A stretch of 5,840 nt of DNA from Synergistes sp. (GCA_016288355.1 JAEEYY010000087.1:1-5840), one strand, 5' to 3'; positions 1 through 5,554 are shown, counted from the first letter of the stretch. The notes: generated by a model from the letters alone, not told the origin. Numbers and translations are program-made.

Positions 1-151
1 CGCGCGGCAGGCGCAGGTCCAGCAGTATCCTGGAACCCGCCCCGCCTCCTATGATATCGGATACAGATATCGCATGCGCGCCTATAAACGGGGCGGAAAG
101 CAGCACCGCAAGAGAGAGCAGCACGAGAAGCAGAAACTTTTTATTCATCAT
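1..151 (-). CDS. btuC: Cobalamin-type ABC transporter permease (BtuC/FecCD family), N-terminal fragment
   Basis: This is the 5' end of an inner-membrane permease, cut off by the left edge of the window; 50 codons are visible. The translation opens MMNKK, followed by a hydrophobic first membrane segment (about residues 6-24), then a short loop ending in ILLDLRLPR. An R-L-P-R motif just after the first helix is typical of the BtuC/FhuB/FecCD permease family. The first ATG overlaps the stop of the upstream ATPase gene as ATGA (151-148). A second ATG follows at once (148-146), so the start could be either; I chose the first because of the four-base overlap. Its place after a binding protein and an ATPase, behind a cobalamin riboswitch, suggests corrinoid import. 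A related substrate such as haem or a siderophore cannot be excluded from this fragment. Confidence 0.8.
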   Translation of the reverse strand, partial: MMNKKFLLLVLLSLAVLLSAPFIGAHAISVSDIIGGGAGSRILLDLRLPR

Positions 152-933
152 GACACGAAACCCGAGGGCGCCGCATAGGGGCGTTTCTGGCCGTCGCCGC
201 GGAAGAAGGAGAAGCCTGTCTCGAATATATCGGCAAGCACCGAGGCGACGGGCAGGCTGTCGGCCGCGCCGCGCCATACGGCTTTTCCGTCCTTCAGCGC
301 AAGTATATCCCTGCTTGCGTGGAGCGCGTGGTTTATATCGTGAGTCACCATGATCACAGTCATGCCTTCGGCGTTTATGCGCTCTATCAGGTTCATCACT
401 TCGACCTGGTGGCGGTAGTCCAGAAAACTCGTCGGCTCGTCGAGGAAAAGTATCTCCGTGCCCTGCGCCAGCGCCGCGGCAAGCAGCGCGCGCTGCCGTT
501 CGCCGCCGGAAAGAGATGAGAGCGTGCGCTCCGCAAGGGCTTCCACCCCGGCGCGTGCCAGCGCTTCTTTTACGGCCCGGCGGTCTTCTTCGGACTCCCC
601 GGCAAGCACCGGACGCCAGGGATAGCGCGACAGCGATGCAAAGCGGCGCACGGTAAGCGGCAGCCGGTCGCTCCCGCCCTGATGGACCCAGGCGATATAC
701 TTTGCGCGCTCCCTTTCGCTCATCCCTTTTATGTTCCGGCCTTCGACAAATATATCGCCCCTGCAGGGGAGCAGCCCGCCGGCGCATTTGAGCAGCGTGC
801 TTTTTCCGGCGCCGTTGGGGCCTATTATCGTAAGGAAGCCTCCGCGCGGAACGCTGAAGGAGATATCCGAGAGGATATCCTTTTCTCCGGCCGAATATGA
901 GAGCTCTTTTATCTCAAGGATCTCGTTCACCAT
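148..933 (-). CDS. btuD: Cobalamin-type ABC transporter ATP-binding protein (BtuD/FecE-like)
   Basis: This 261-residue protein is the cytoplasmic ATPase that powers the importer. All nucleotide-binding motifs are present: Walker A GPNGAGKST at residues 38-46, Q-loop glutamine at 85, signature LSGGERQR at 141-148, Walker B ILFLDEPTS at 161-169 with the catalytic glutamate, and the H-loop histidine at 198 (VTHD). Length and motif spacing match the BtuD/FecE/FhuC group of iron-chelate and vitamin B12 ATPases. The ATG at 933-931 overlaps the last seven bases of the upstream binding-protein gene, and the stop overlaps the permease start, so the three genes are translationally packed in one operon. 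The symbol rests on the cobalamin riboswitch upstream, because the ATPase alone does not reveal the substrate. Confidence 0.9.
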   Translation of the reverse strand: MVNEILEIKELSYSAGEKDILSDISFSVPRGGFLTIIGPNGAGKSTLLKCAGGLLPCRGDIFVEGRNIKGMSERERAKYIAWVHQGGSDRLPLTVRRFASLSRYPWRPVLAGESEEDRRAVKEALARAGVEALAERTLSSLSGGERQRALLAAALAQGTEILFLDEPTSFLDYRHQVEVMNLIERINAEGMTVIMVTHDINHALHASRDILALKDGKAVWRGAADSLPVASVLADIFETGFSFFRGDGQKRPYAAPSGFVS

Positions 934-1823
934 TTGATCTCCGGGTGGACCGCCTGCGCAAAGGCTTTCATGATCACCGGCAGCCGCGGCCCCGGCCTGA
1001 GGTATACCGTGCCGTCAAGCACCGTTACGCGTTTGTTTTTGACAGCATTGACCGAAGCGCAGGTCATCCACTGTCCCGTCAGATAATCCTTTTTGAATAC
1101 TTTGTCAAGATCCACATTTTCCATCGAATGGTAGAAGGACCTCTCTCCGACAAGGTCGATTATCACCTCGGGGTCGAGATCTATCAGCCCCTCCTGCGAT
1201 ATCTTCGGGTAGGCGGCCGCGGTCTTTCCTTTAAGAGCGTTCTTTCCGCCCACGCGTTCTATGATCTCGTTGTAGAAGGTCCTCTCTCCCGCCGCGTAAA
1301 ATATGGATATGCTTTTTTCGGTGAGCTCGCGCGATACGCAGAGCAACACCCTAGACACCGGAAGGCCTTTTACTTTCTTTTCGACCGCCTCTATCCCGCT
1401 TTTCATCTGCGCGGTGATCTCCGCCGCCTTTTTTTCGGCCCCGCAGACCTTCCCCAGCGCCGCAAGCGCTTCGTAGATATCGTTTATGCTTTCCTGTTTG
1501 ACGATCAGATAGGGGATCTTCAGTCTGTCGAGATCGGCGCAGAACTGCCTGTGCATATCCTGCAGCACGATAAGGTCCGCGTTCTGCAGCAGAAGCTTTT
1601 CAAAATTGACCTCCGAATAGCCGCCTATCTTCGGCTTTTTCAGCGCCTCGGGGGGATAGTCGCAGAAGTATGTCACCCCGGCGATGTTGTCGCCCTGTCC
1701 CAGGTCAAAGAGTATCTCCGTGCCGACCGGCGTGAGCGATATGATCCTGTGCGGCGCGGCGGAGGCCGCGGCGCAGACGGACATCAGAAAGACGATAAGA
1801 AAAGCACGCAGCAAATGTTTCAA
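927..1823 (-). CDS. btuF: Cobalamin-type ABC transporter periplasmic binding protein (BtuF-like)
   Basis: This is the substrate-binding component of the importer, about 298 residues from the chosen start. It begins MKHLLRAF and has a hydrophobic signal peptide ending near ASAAP (residues 20-24). Next comes the class III binding-protein opening RIISLTPVGTEILFDLG and a segment with GGYSEVNFEKLLLQNADLIV (about 68-87), both typical of BtuF/FhuD-like proteins. I chose the TTG start at 1823-1821 because an AGGAG (1837-1833) lies nine bases upstream. The longer frame from a TTG at 1844 would place that ribosome site inside the coding region. Cys17 is not in a good lipobox (preceded by MSV), so secretion by signal peptidase I is more likely than lipidation. 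The gene is first in the operon, directly behind a riboswitch-terminator pair. Confidence 0.88.
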   Translation of the reverse strand: MKHLLRAFLIVFLMSVCAAASAAPHRIISLTPVGTEILFDLGQGDNIAGVTYFCDYPPEALKKPKIGGYSEVNFEKLLLQNADLIVLQDMHRQFCADLDRLKIPYLIVKQESINDIYEALAALGKVCGAEKKAAEITAQMKSGIEAVEKKVKGLPVSRVLLCVSRELTEKSISIFYAAGERTFYNEIIERVGGKNALKGKTAAAYPKISQEGLIDLDPEVIIDLVGERSFYHSMENVDLDKVFKKDYLTGQWMTCASVNAVKNKRVTVLDGTVYLRPGPRLPVIMKAFAQAVHPEIKW

Positions 1824-1847
1824 AGCAAAGATCTCCTTTATCAAAAC

Positions 1848-1873
1848 AAAAAAGGAAGCCCGGCGGCTTCCTT
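1848..1873 (-). terminator. Riboswitch expression-platform terminator
   Basis: On the minus strand GGAAGCC (1871-1865), loop GCCG and GGCTTCC (1860-1854) form a perfect 7-bp stem, extendable by two A-U pairs, followed by six Ts. It lies after the cobalamin aptamer and just before the btuF ribosome binding site, so it is placed to stop transcription when cobalamin is bound. The 5' arm GGAAGCC also occurs in the conserved aptamer core (1947-1941), so the core could pair with the 3' arm as an antiterminator. Confidence 0.85.
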
Positions 1874-1887
1874 GACTTGCAGATCAG

Positions 1888-2025
1888 ATGGATGAGAAAC
1901 GCCCGCGCATAACATCTCCGTTTCTCCGCGCCGGTTTCCTGGCTTCCCGTTAGGGTCACAGTGGCGGGGCCGCTGCGGCGTCTCACCGCATTCCCCCGCG
2001 CAGAGAGCCATTATTCGGTTGACCG
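1888..2025 (-). ncRNA. Cobalamin riboswitch
   Basis: This 5' untranslated RNA senses a cobalamin and controls the transporter genes behind it. The minus strand carries the conserved B12-box GCCACTGT (1965-1958), the downstream core GGGAAGCCAGGAAACC (1948-1933) and, upstream, GGGGGAATGCGGTGAGA (1997-1981). Expected helices can be drawn: CTCTGCGC (2005-1998) pairs with GCGCGGAG (1931-1924), and GGGG (1997-1994) with CCCC (1969-1966), enclosing the GCGGTGAGACGCCGC arm. The arm between the B12-box and the GCCAGG motif is short (GACCCTAACGGG). The outer boundaries are approximate. I cannot assign the ligand form (adenosyl- or methyl/aquo-cobalamin) by eye. Confidence 0.93.
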
Positions 2026-2030
2026 CCGCC

Positions 2031-2059
2031 ATAATACCACATGGAAAAAACGTCGGCAA
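2031..2059 (-). promoter_or_regulatory. Sigma70-type promoter of the cobalamin-transport operon
   Basis: On the minus strand TTGCCG (2059-2054) is followed by a 17-base spacer and TATTAT (2036-2031). This predicts a transcript start near 2025-2023, a few bases before the riboswitch. It is the only good promoter match found upstream of the aptamer, and its spacing and position fit. Confidence 0.75.
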
Positions 2060-2090
2060 GACAGACCGAACCGCCTTTCGCTCCGTACTG

Positions 2091-2119
2091 TTGACAATAC
2101 AGGAGCGAATTACTACAAT
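2091..2119 (+). promoter_or_regulatory. Near-consensus sigma70-type promoter of the met leader and metNIQ
   Basis: TTGACA (2091-2096), a 17-base spacer and TACAAT (2114-2119) make a near-perfect housekeeping promoter. Transcription should start near 2126, about 24 bases before the leader-peptide ATG. It is divergent from the cobalamin operon promoter, and about 31 bases separate the two -35 boxes. A promoter this strong in front of a leader with a terminator implies that control acts after initiation. Confidence 0.85.
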
Positions 2120-2149
2120 GTTTCCATATTTGAAGAAGGAGGAGCGCTG

Positions 2150-2236
2150 ATGAAGTTTTCTGAGAGATATCCGGCATATGACATGATGATGTGCGCTTCG
2201 GCAGACGGCTCCTCTTGTGATTTGCCGGACGCCTGA
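2150..2236 (+). CDS. Methionine-rich leader peptide (putative attenuator peptide of metNIQ)
   Basis: This is a 28-codon open frame between the promoter and metN. It has an excellent ribosome site (AGGAGG, 2137-2142, seven bases from the ATG). The peptide reads MKFSERYPAYD, then MMMC, then ASADGSSCDLPDA. The three consecutive Met codons (2183-2191) and a Cys codon sit near the middle. A ribosome waiting there for Met-tRNA would leave the downstream segment GGCTCCTCTT (2207-2216) just uncovered, and that segment can pair with the 5' arm of the terminator. The frame stays open upstream, but the predicted transcript begins at about 2126, which makes the ATG at 2150 the start. The role is inferred; the peptide itself has no recognisable domain and is probably a regulatory by-product. 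Confidence 0.8.
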   Translation: MKFSERYPAYDMMMCASADGSSCDLPDA

Positions 2237-2260
2237 GCGCGTCTTGCGGGCAGAGATCAT

Positions 2261-2293
2261 AAGACCGGAGCCTTTCGGACTTCGGTCTTTTTT
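2261..2293 (+). terminator. Attenuator terminator upstream of metN
   Basis: AAGACCG (2261-2267) pairs with CGGTCTT (2283-2289). The stem continues with GAG/CTT (one G-U pair), a bulged A at 2279 and CC/GG around a TTTC loop, giving about twelve pairs. A run of six Ts (2288-2293) follows. It ends 35 bases before the metN start and before the metN ribosome site, so it must be bypassed for the operon to be expressed. Confidence 0.88.
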
Positions 2294-2328
2294 ATTGCGG
2301 CTCAATAATCCTGTAAAGGGGAGTTATT

Positions 2329-3297
2329 ATGATAGAGATACAGGGTCTGGGAAAGTATTTCGGGGAACACAAGGTCCTCTCCGATATTTCCCTTAATGTA
2401 CAAAAAGGCGACGTCTTCGGCATCGTGGGGCATTCCGGCGCCGGCAAGTCGACGCTGCTGCGCTGCATGAACGGCCTCGAAAGCTACAGCGAGGGGAGCG
2501 TGCGCGTAAACGGCAAAGAGGTAAAAGAGCTCGACGACAAAGAGCTCAAGCTGCTGCGCCGGGACATGGGGATGATCTTCCAGAATTTCAACCTCATGAA
2601 CCGGAAGGACGTCTTCGAGAATATCCTTTTTCCGCTGAAGGTGTGGGGGACGCCCAAAGCGGAGGCCGAAAAGCGCGCGTCAGAGCTGCTTGAGCTGGTA
2701 GGACTCACCGGCAAGAAGCACGAAAAGGTGCGCAACCTGAGCGGCGGGCAGAAGCAGCGCGTGGGCATTGCAAGGGCTCTTGCGCTGAACCCGGAGATAC
2801 TGCTCTGCGACGAGGCGACTTCCGCGCTTGACCCCAAAACGACGATCTCGATACTCGAGCTGCTTATGGATATAAACACAAAGCTCAATGTGACCATCGT
2901 CGTCGTAACGCACCAGATGGAGGTCGTCAAGATGATCTGCAACAAGGTCATCATCCTTGACGGCGGAAAGATAGTAGCTTCCGGCGACACCGAAAAGCTC
3001 TTCCTCGCCCCCGGGCCGGAGCTCAGGAAGCTTATCACAGACGACTACGCGGTCATCCCCTCCGGCACGAACATCAGGCTGATGTTCCCGAAGGAAGTCG
3101 CGAACGAAGGCATTATAGCGAAGATGGCTCGCGGACTGAATATCGATTTCTCTATCGTCGGCGGGCGCATCGAAAGATACCGCGACAGCGTCATGGGCTT
3201 CCTGATAATAAACGTTGCCGACAGCGACGTTCCTCAGATAGAAAAGTGGCTGGGCGAAAACAAAATGTTCTGGGAGGTAATGAAGGATGGGAAGTGA
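2329..3297 (+). CDS. metN: Methionine ABC transporter ATP-binding protein MetN
   Basis: This 322-residue protein is the ATPase of the MetNIQ methionine importer and acts on the cytoplasmic side of the membrane. Motifs are intact: Walker A GHSGAGKST at 34-42, Q-loop glutamine 85, signature LSGGQKQR at 137-144, Walker B ILLCDEATS at 157-165 and H-loop histidine 195. After the ATPase domain (to about 240) there is a C-terminal extension of about 80 residues, matching the NIL domain. In E. coli MetN the equivalent domain binds methionine and inhibits transport when the cell has enough. The ATG is preceded by AGGGGAG. The gene lies behind a leader peptide and attenuator, and its end overlaps metI by 11 bases. 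The family is clear; D-methionine or other related substrates are possible. Confidence 0.95.
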   Translation: MIEIQGLGKYFGEHKVLSDISLNVQKGDVFGIVGHSGAGKSTLLRCMNGLESYSEGSVRVNGKEVKELDDKELKLLRRDMGMIFQNFNLMNRKDVFENILFPLKVWGTPKAEAEKRASELLELVGLTGKKHEKVRNLSGGQKQRVGIARALALNPEILLCDEATSALDPKTTISILELLMDINTKLNVTIVVVTHQMEVVKMICNKVIILDGGKIVASGDTEKLFLAPGPELRKLITDDYAVIPSGTNIRLMFPKEVANEGIIAKMARGLNIDFSIVGGRIERYRDSVMGFLIINVADSDVPQIEKWLGENKMFWEVMKDGK

Positions 3298-3922
3298 ATT
3301 ACTGGCGGCGCTGTGGGAAACGCTGTACATGGTGGCGATATCGACGTTCTTCTCCGGGATATTCGGCTCCTGCGTCGCGGTGCTTATGATAATTACAGGC
3401 CCCTCCGGCCTTTCTCCGAACAGGGCCGTATACCGGGTCATAGACGCGGCGGTCAACCTGCTTCGCTCTTTCCCGTTCATAATACTGCTCATCGCGATCA
3501 TTCCGCTTACGCGTCTCATCGCGGGCACGTCGATAGGCAGCACCGCGTCGATAGTACCGCTTACGATCGCAGCGACGCCCTTTGTCGCACGCCTTATGGA
3601 GGGAAGTCTTCTTGAGGTGGACCGCGGCGTTGTGGAGGCGGCAAGATCCTTCGGCGCTTCGACATGGCAGATAATATTCGGCGTCATGATAAAGGAGGCC
3701 ATGCCCTCAATCATACTCAACTGGGCGGTAGTTGCGATAAACCTGCTCGGATATTCCGCGATGGCCGGCGTCGTAGGCGGCGGCGGGCTCGGAGACCTTG
3801 CGATAAAGTACGGCTACAACAGGTTCCAGACGGATGTAATGATCTATTCGGTAGCTATCCTGATAGTTATCGTCCAGGTCATTCAGTACATAGGCAATTA
3901 CATCTACGAAAAGATCAGATAA
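3287..3922 (+). CDS. metI: Methionine ABC transporter permease MetI
   Basis: This 211-residue integral membrane protein forms the translocation pore as a homodimer with two MetN subunits. It is strongly hydrophobic with about five membrane segments (roughly 10-37, 57-80, 86-104, 141-166 and 184-205). The cytoplasmic EAA coupling loop that docks on the ATPase is visible as VVEAARSFGAS (about 115-125), followed by a hydrophobic stretch and KEAMPSI. Length and motifs are typical of MetI. The ATG at 3287 lies inside the last codons of metN (11-base overlap), with GGAGG (3273-3277) nine bases upstream, which points to translational coupling. A 93-base gap containing an A-rich stretch separates it from metQ; I see no terminator or convincing promoter there. 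Confidence 0.95.
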   Translation: MGSELLAALWETLYMVAISTFFSGIFGSCVAVLMIITGPSGLSPNRAVYRVIDAAVNLLRSFPFIILLIAIIPLTRLIAGTSIGSTASIVPLTIAATPFVARLMEGSLLEVDRGVVEAARSFGASTWQIIFGVMIKEAMPSIILNWAVVAINLLGYSAMAGVVGGGGLGDLAIKYGYNRFQTDVMIYSVAILIVIVQVIQYIGNYIYEKIR

Positions 3923-4015
3923 CGGAGGCGGTCATCGGCATATCAGCGAGCATCCCTGCGTTCTGAGGCATAAAATCTTTAAAAAACAAAAATAGCTGAA
4001 AAGGAGAAATGAGAA

Positions 4016-4795
4016 ATGAAGAAACTGGTATTTGCGCTTATCATCGCACTACTGATACCGGCGGCGGCTTTCGCGGCTGGCAAGGAGATCAAGATCGGAG
4101 TCACGCCGTTCCCGCACAAGGACATCATGAACGTCGTGAAGCAGCTTGTGGCAAAAGAGGGCTACGATCTTAAGATAGTAGAATTCACCGACTATGTCAC
4201 GCCGAACACCGCTCTTGCCGAAAAATCGCTGGACGCGAACTTCTTCCAGCACATCCCCTACCTTGAGAACACCGTGAAGGAAAAGGGGCTGAAGCTTACA
4301 TGGGTCGCCAAGATCCACATCGAGCCGCTCGGCTTCTACTCGAAAAAGATAAGCAAGATCGACGATCTGAAAAAGGGCGCGCAGATAGCTATCCCCAACG
4401 ACGCGACAAACTGCGCCCGCGCGCTGCGTCTGCTTGAGAAGGGCGGCCTCATCAAGGTGAAGGCCGGAGAACTCGTGACCGCGCGCGATATCACGGAAAA
4501 CCCGAAGAATCTCAAGATTCGCGAGCTTGACGCGGCACAGCTCCCGCGCACGCTGCAGGACGTCGACGCGGCGGTCATAAACACGAACTTCGCGGTCGAA
4601 GCAGGTCTTATCCCCGCAAAGGACGCGATAATCATCGAAGGCAAGGACAGCCCCTATGCCAACGTTGTAGCGGTGCGTGAGGAAGAGAAGGACTCCGACG
4701 CGATAAAGGCGCTTGTAAAAGCTTCCAACTCAAAGGAAGTCAAGGAATTCATCAATAAGGAACTCGTGCCTAAGGGCATCGTACCGGCGTTCTAA
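4016..4795 (+). CDS. metQ: Methionine-binding periplasmic protein MetQ (NlpA family)
   Basis: This 259-residue substrate-binding protein captures methionine and delivers it to MetNI. It has a signal peptide (residues 1 to about 20 or 21, ending AAAFAA before GKEIK) and then the family opening IKIGVTPFPHKDIM. The segment EFTDYVTPNTALAEKSLDAN followed by FFQHIPYL (about 56-83) is characteristic of the MetQ/NlpA family. ALPR-like AAQLPRTLQDVDAAVINTNFA (split here only for reference, about 174-194) and DSPYANVVAVR (about 212-222) also match. Unlike E. coli MetQ, it has no cysteine at the signal-peptide junction, so it should be a soluble periplasmic protein and not a lipoprotein. The start is set by AGGAG (4002-4006), nine bases before the ATG. 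It is the last gene of the operon and is followed by a strong terminator. Confidence 0.95.
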   Translation: MKKLVFALIIALLIPAAAFAAGKEIKIGVTPFPHKDIMNVVKQLVAKEGYDLKIVEFTDYVTPNTALAEKSLDANFFQHIPYLENTVKEKGLKLTWVAKIHIEPLGFYSKKISKIDDLKKGAQIAIPNDATNCARALRLLEKGGLIKVKAGELVTARDITENPKNLKIRELDAAQLPRTLQDVDAAVINTNFAVEAGLIPAKDAIIIEGKDSPYANVVAVREEEKDSDAIKALVKASNSKEVKEFINKELVPKGIVPAF

Positions 4796-4815
4796 CAGGC
4801 ATCTGAAAGCATCTT

Positions 4816-4851
4816 AAAAGCCGTTCCTCATAAAAGAGGAACGGCTTTTTT
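4816..4851 (+). terminator. Terminator of the metNIQ operon
   Basis: GCCGTTCCTC (4820-4829) and GAGGAACGGC (4836-4845) form a perfect 10-bp stem with a six-base loop. It is preceded by four As and followed by six Ts, so the stem could extend by four A-U pairs. It lies about 20 bases after the metQ stop codon. The symmetry means it could also work in the reverse direction. Confidence 0.95.
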
Positions 4852-4865
4852 ATGTTCTGAGAAAT

Positions 4866-4884
4866 CCCCCGGCTATGCCGGGGG
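4866..4884 (+). repeat. IS left-end hairpin
   Basis: CCCCCGGC (4866-4873) and GCCGGGGG (4877-4884) form a perfect 8-bp stem with a TAT loop. It is expected to be recognised by the transposase on single-stranded DNA. The CCGGC core is shared with the right-end hairpin. Confidence 0.85.
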
Positions 4885-4913
4885 TTCATTTTGCTTATAG
4901 CTATGCATAGAAT

Positions 4914-4971
4914 CTCCTCTGCCGTAAGATCAGGAAGGTCCGTCAACCGTCCCAATCAACGTGCAGAGGAG
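4914..4971 (+). promoter_or_regulatory. Shine-Dalgarno-sequestering stem in the tnpA leader
   Basis: CTCCTCTGC (4914-4922) is a perfect 9-base complement of GCAGAGGAG (4963-4971), which contains the tnpA ribosome binding site (AGAGGAGG, 4965-4972). In the mRNA this would hide the site. In IS200 of Salmonella a leader stem-loop is known to repress transposase translation, so the same device is likely here; that it works here is inference. Confidence 0.7.
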
Positions 4972-4978
4972 GCCCGAA

Positions 4979-5470
4979 ATGGACAGTGAGACATTAGCAC
5001 ACACGAAATGGAATTGCAAATATCATATAGTGTTCGCTCCAAAATTCAGGAGACAAATAGTCTATGGAAAGATAAAAGGAGAAATAGGCAAAATTCTGAG
5101 AAGTCTCTGCGAAAGAAAAGAGATAGAAATAGTAGAAGCAGAGCTGTGCCCTGATCATGTCCACATGTTGATATCTATACCGCCAAAGTACAGCGTTTCG
5201 CAAATAATGGGATATCTGAAGGGAAAGAGCTCGCTGATGATATTCGATAAGTTTGCACAGATGAAATACAAGTATGGCAACAGACACTTTTGGTGTCGTG
5301 GATATTATGTAGATACAGTGGGTCGCAATCAGAAAAAGATAGCGGAGTATATAAGGCAGCAGCTTCAGGAAGACTATCAGTCAGATCAGTTAACACTGTT
5401 TGAGCCAACGGACCCGTTTACGGGTAAGCCGGTGAACGCAGGCAATAAAAAGCCCAGGAAACCCCTTTAG
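4979..5470 (+). CDS. tnpA: IS200-type Y1 transposase TnpA
   Basis: This 163-residue HUH endonuclease cuts and rejoins the single-stranded ends of the element. The family opening WNCKYHIVFAPKFRR is at residues 11-25. The metal-binding HUH motif appears as H60-V-H62 in CPDHVHMLISIP. GYLKGKSS (78-85) and FWCRGYYVDTVG (104-115) are also typical. The nucleophilic tyrosine is Y124 in QKKIAEYIRQQ. The catalytic parts are intact, so it may be active. The C-terminus carries a short basic proline- and lysine-rich tail after about residue 140, as in many IS200 transposases. The ATG at 4979 follows AGAGGAGG at a good distance; an in-frame GTG at 4961 would sit in front of the ribosome site and is less likely. 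The stop codon lies in a hairpin loop. Confidence 0.93.
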   Translation: MDSETLAHTKWNCKYHIVFAPKFRRQIVYGKIKGEIGKILRSLCERKEIEIVEAELCPDHVHMLISIPPKYSVSQIMGYLKGKSSLMIFDKFAQMKYKYGNRHFWCRGYYVDTVGRNQKKIAEYIRQQLQEDYQSDQLTLFEPTDPFTGKPVNAGNKKPRKPL

Positions 5471-5482
5471 GGGTCGCCTGGG
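5453..5482 (+). repeat. Hairpin spanning the tnpA stop codon
   Basis: CCCAGG (5453-5458) pairs with CCTGGG (5477-5482), and inside it ACCCC (5461-5465) pairs with GGGGT (5470-5474) around a loop that contains part of the TAG stop. No T-run follows, so it is not a standard intrinsic terminator. It could protect the tnpA mRNA 3' end or slow the ribosome. Confidence 0.6.
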
Positions 5483-5531
5483 AAAGAGGTGCGATTGACG
5501 GACTTCAAGCTCGATAAGAGCTGCCGGTAAT

Positions 5532-5548
5532 AGGCCCTTATAGGGCCT
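5532..5548 (+). repeat. Accessory hairpin near the IS right end
   Basis: AGGCCCT (5532-5538) and AGGGCCT (5542-5548) form a perfect 7-bp stem with a TAT loop, the same loop as in the left-end hairpin. It lies seven bases inside the main right-end hairpin. Confidence 0.6.
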
Positions 5549-5554
5549 GGACAT

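Larger units (their letters stand above)
2137..2293 (+). promoter_or_regulatory. Transcription attenuator with alternative RNA pairings
   Basis: Four segments can pair in competing ways. Segment 1 AGGAGGAGC (2137-2145, the leader ribosome site) pairs with segment 2 GCTCCTCTT (2208-2216), nine pairs including one G-U. Segment 2 as GGCTCCTCTT (2207-2216) also pairs with segment 3 AAGACCGGAGCC (2261-2272), ten pairs with a two-base CC bulge; this is the antiterminator. Segment 3 pairs with segment 4 as the terminator. Stalling at Met codons 12-14 would favour 2:3 and read-through into metN. Smooth translation would cover segment 2 and allow 3:4. This follows the known logic of the trp, his and thr attenuators; the methionine specificity is inferred from the codons and the downstream genes. 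Confidence 0.75.

Noticed and set aside
1824..1844. TTG at 1844 as the btuF start
   Set aside because: It would put the AGGAG ribosome site (1837-1833) inside the coding region and has no good site of its own. The TTG at 1823 is correctly spaced and gives a normal signal peptide.
897..1895. 332-codon open frame on the plus strand
   Set aside because: It lies antisense to the well-supported btuF gene, has no ribosome site or family resemblance, and its sequence is rich in Arg, His and Tyr as expected of a shadow frame.
2120..2328. SAM riboswitch or T-box upstream of metN
   Set aside because: No SAM-I core or T-box AGGGTGG-type motif is visible. The leader is short and is better explained by the Met-rich peptide and its alternative pairings.
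2680..3720. 346-codon open frame on the minus strand across metN and metI
   Set aside because: It is antisense to two clearly recognised genes, has no family resemblance and no promoter or ribosome site that I can see.
4902..4910. Palindrome in CTATGCATAG as an operator
   Set aside because: It is a single short palindrome inside the IS leader, with no second copy and no associated regulator.
4961..4978. GTG at 4961 as the tnpA start
   Set aside because: The strong ribosome site AGAGGAGG lies after it and is correctly spaced for the ATG at 4979, where the usual IS200 transposase N-terminus begins.
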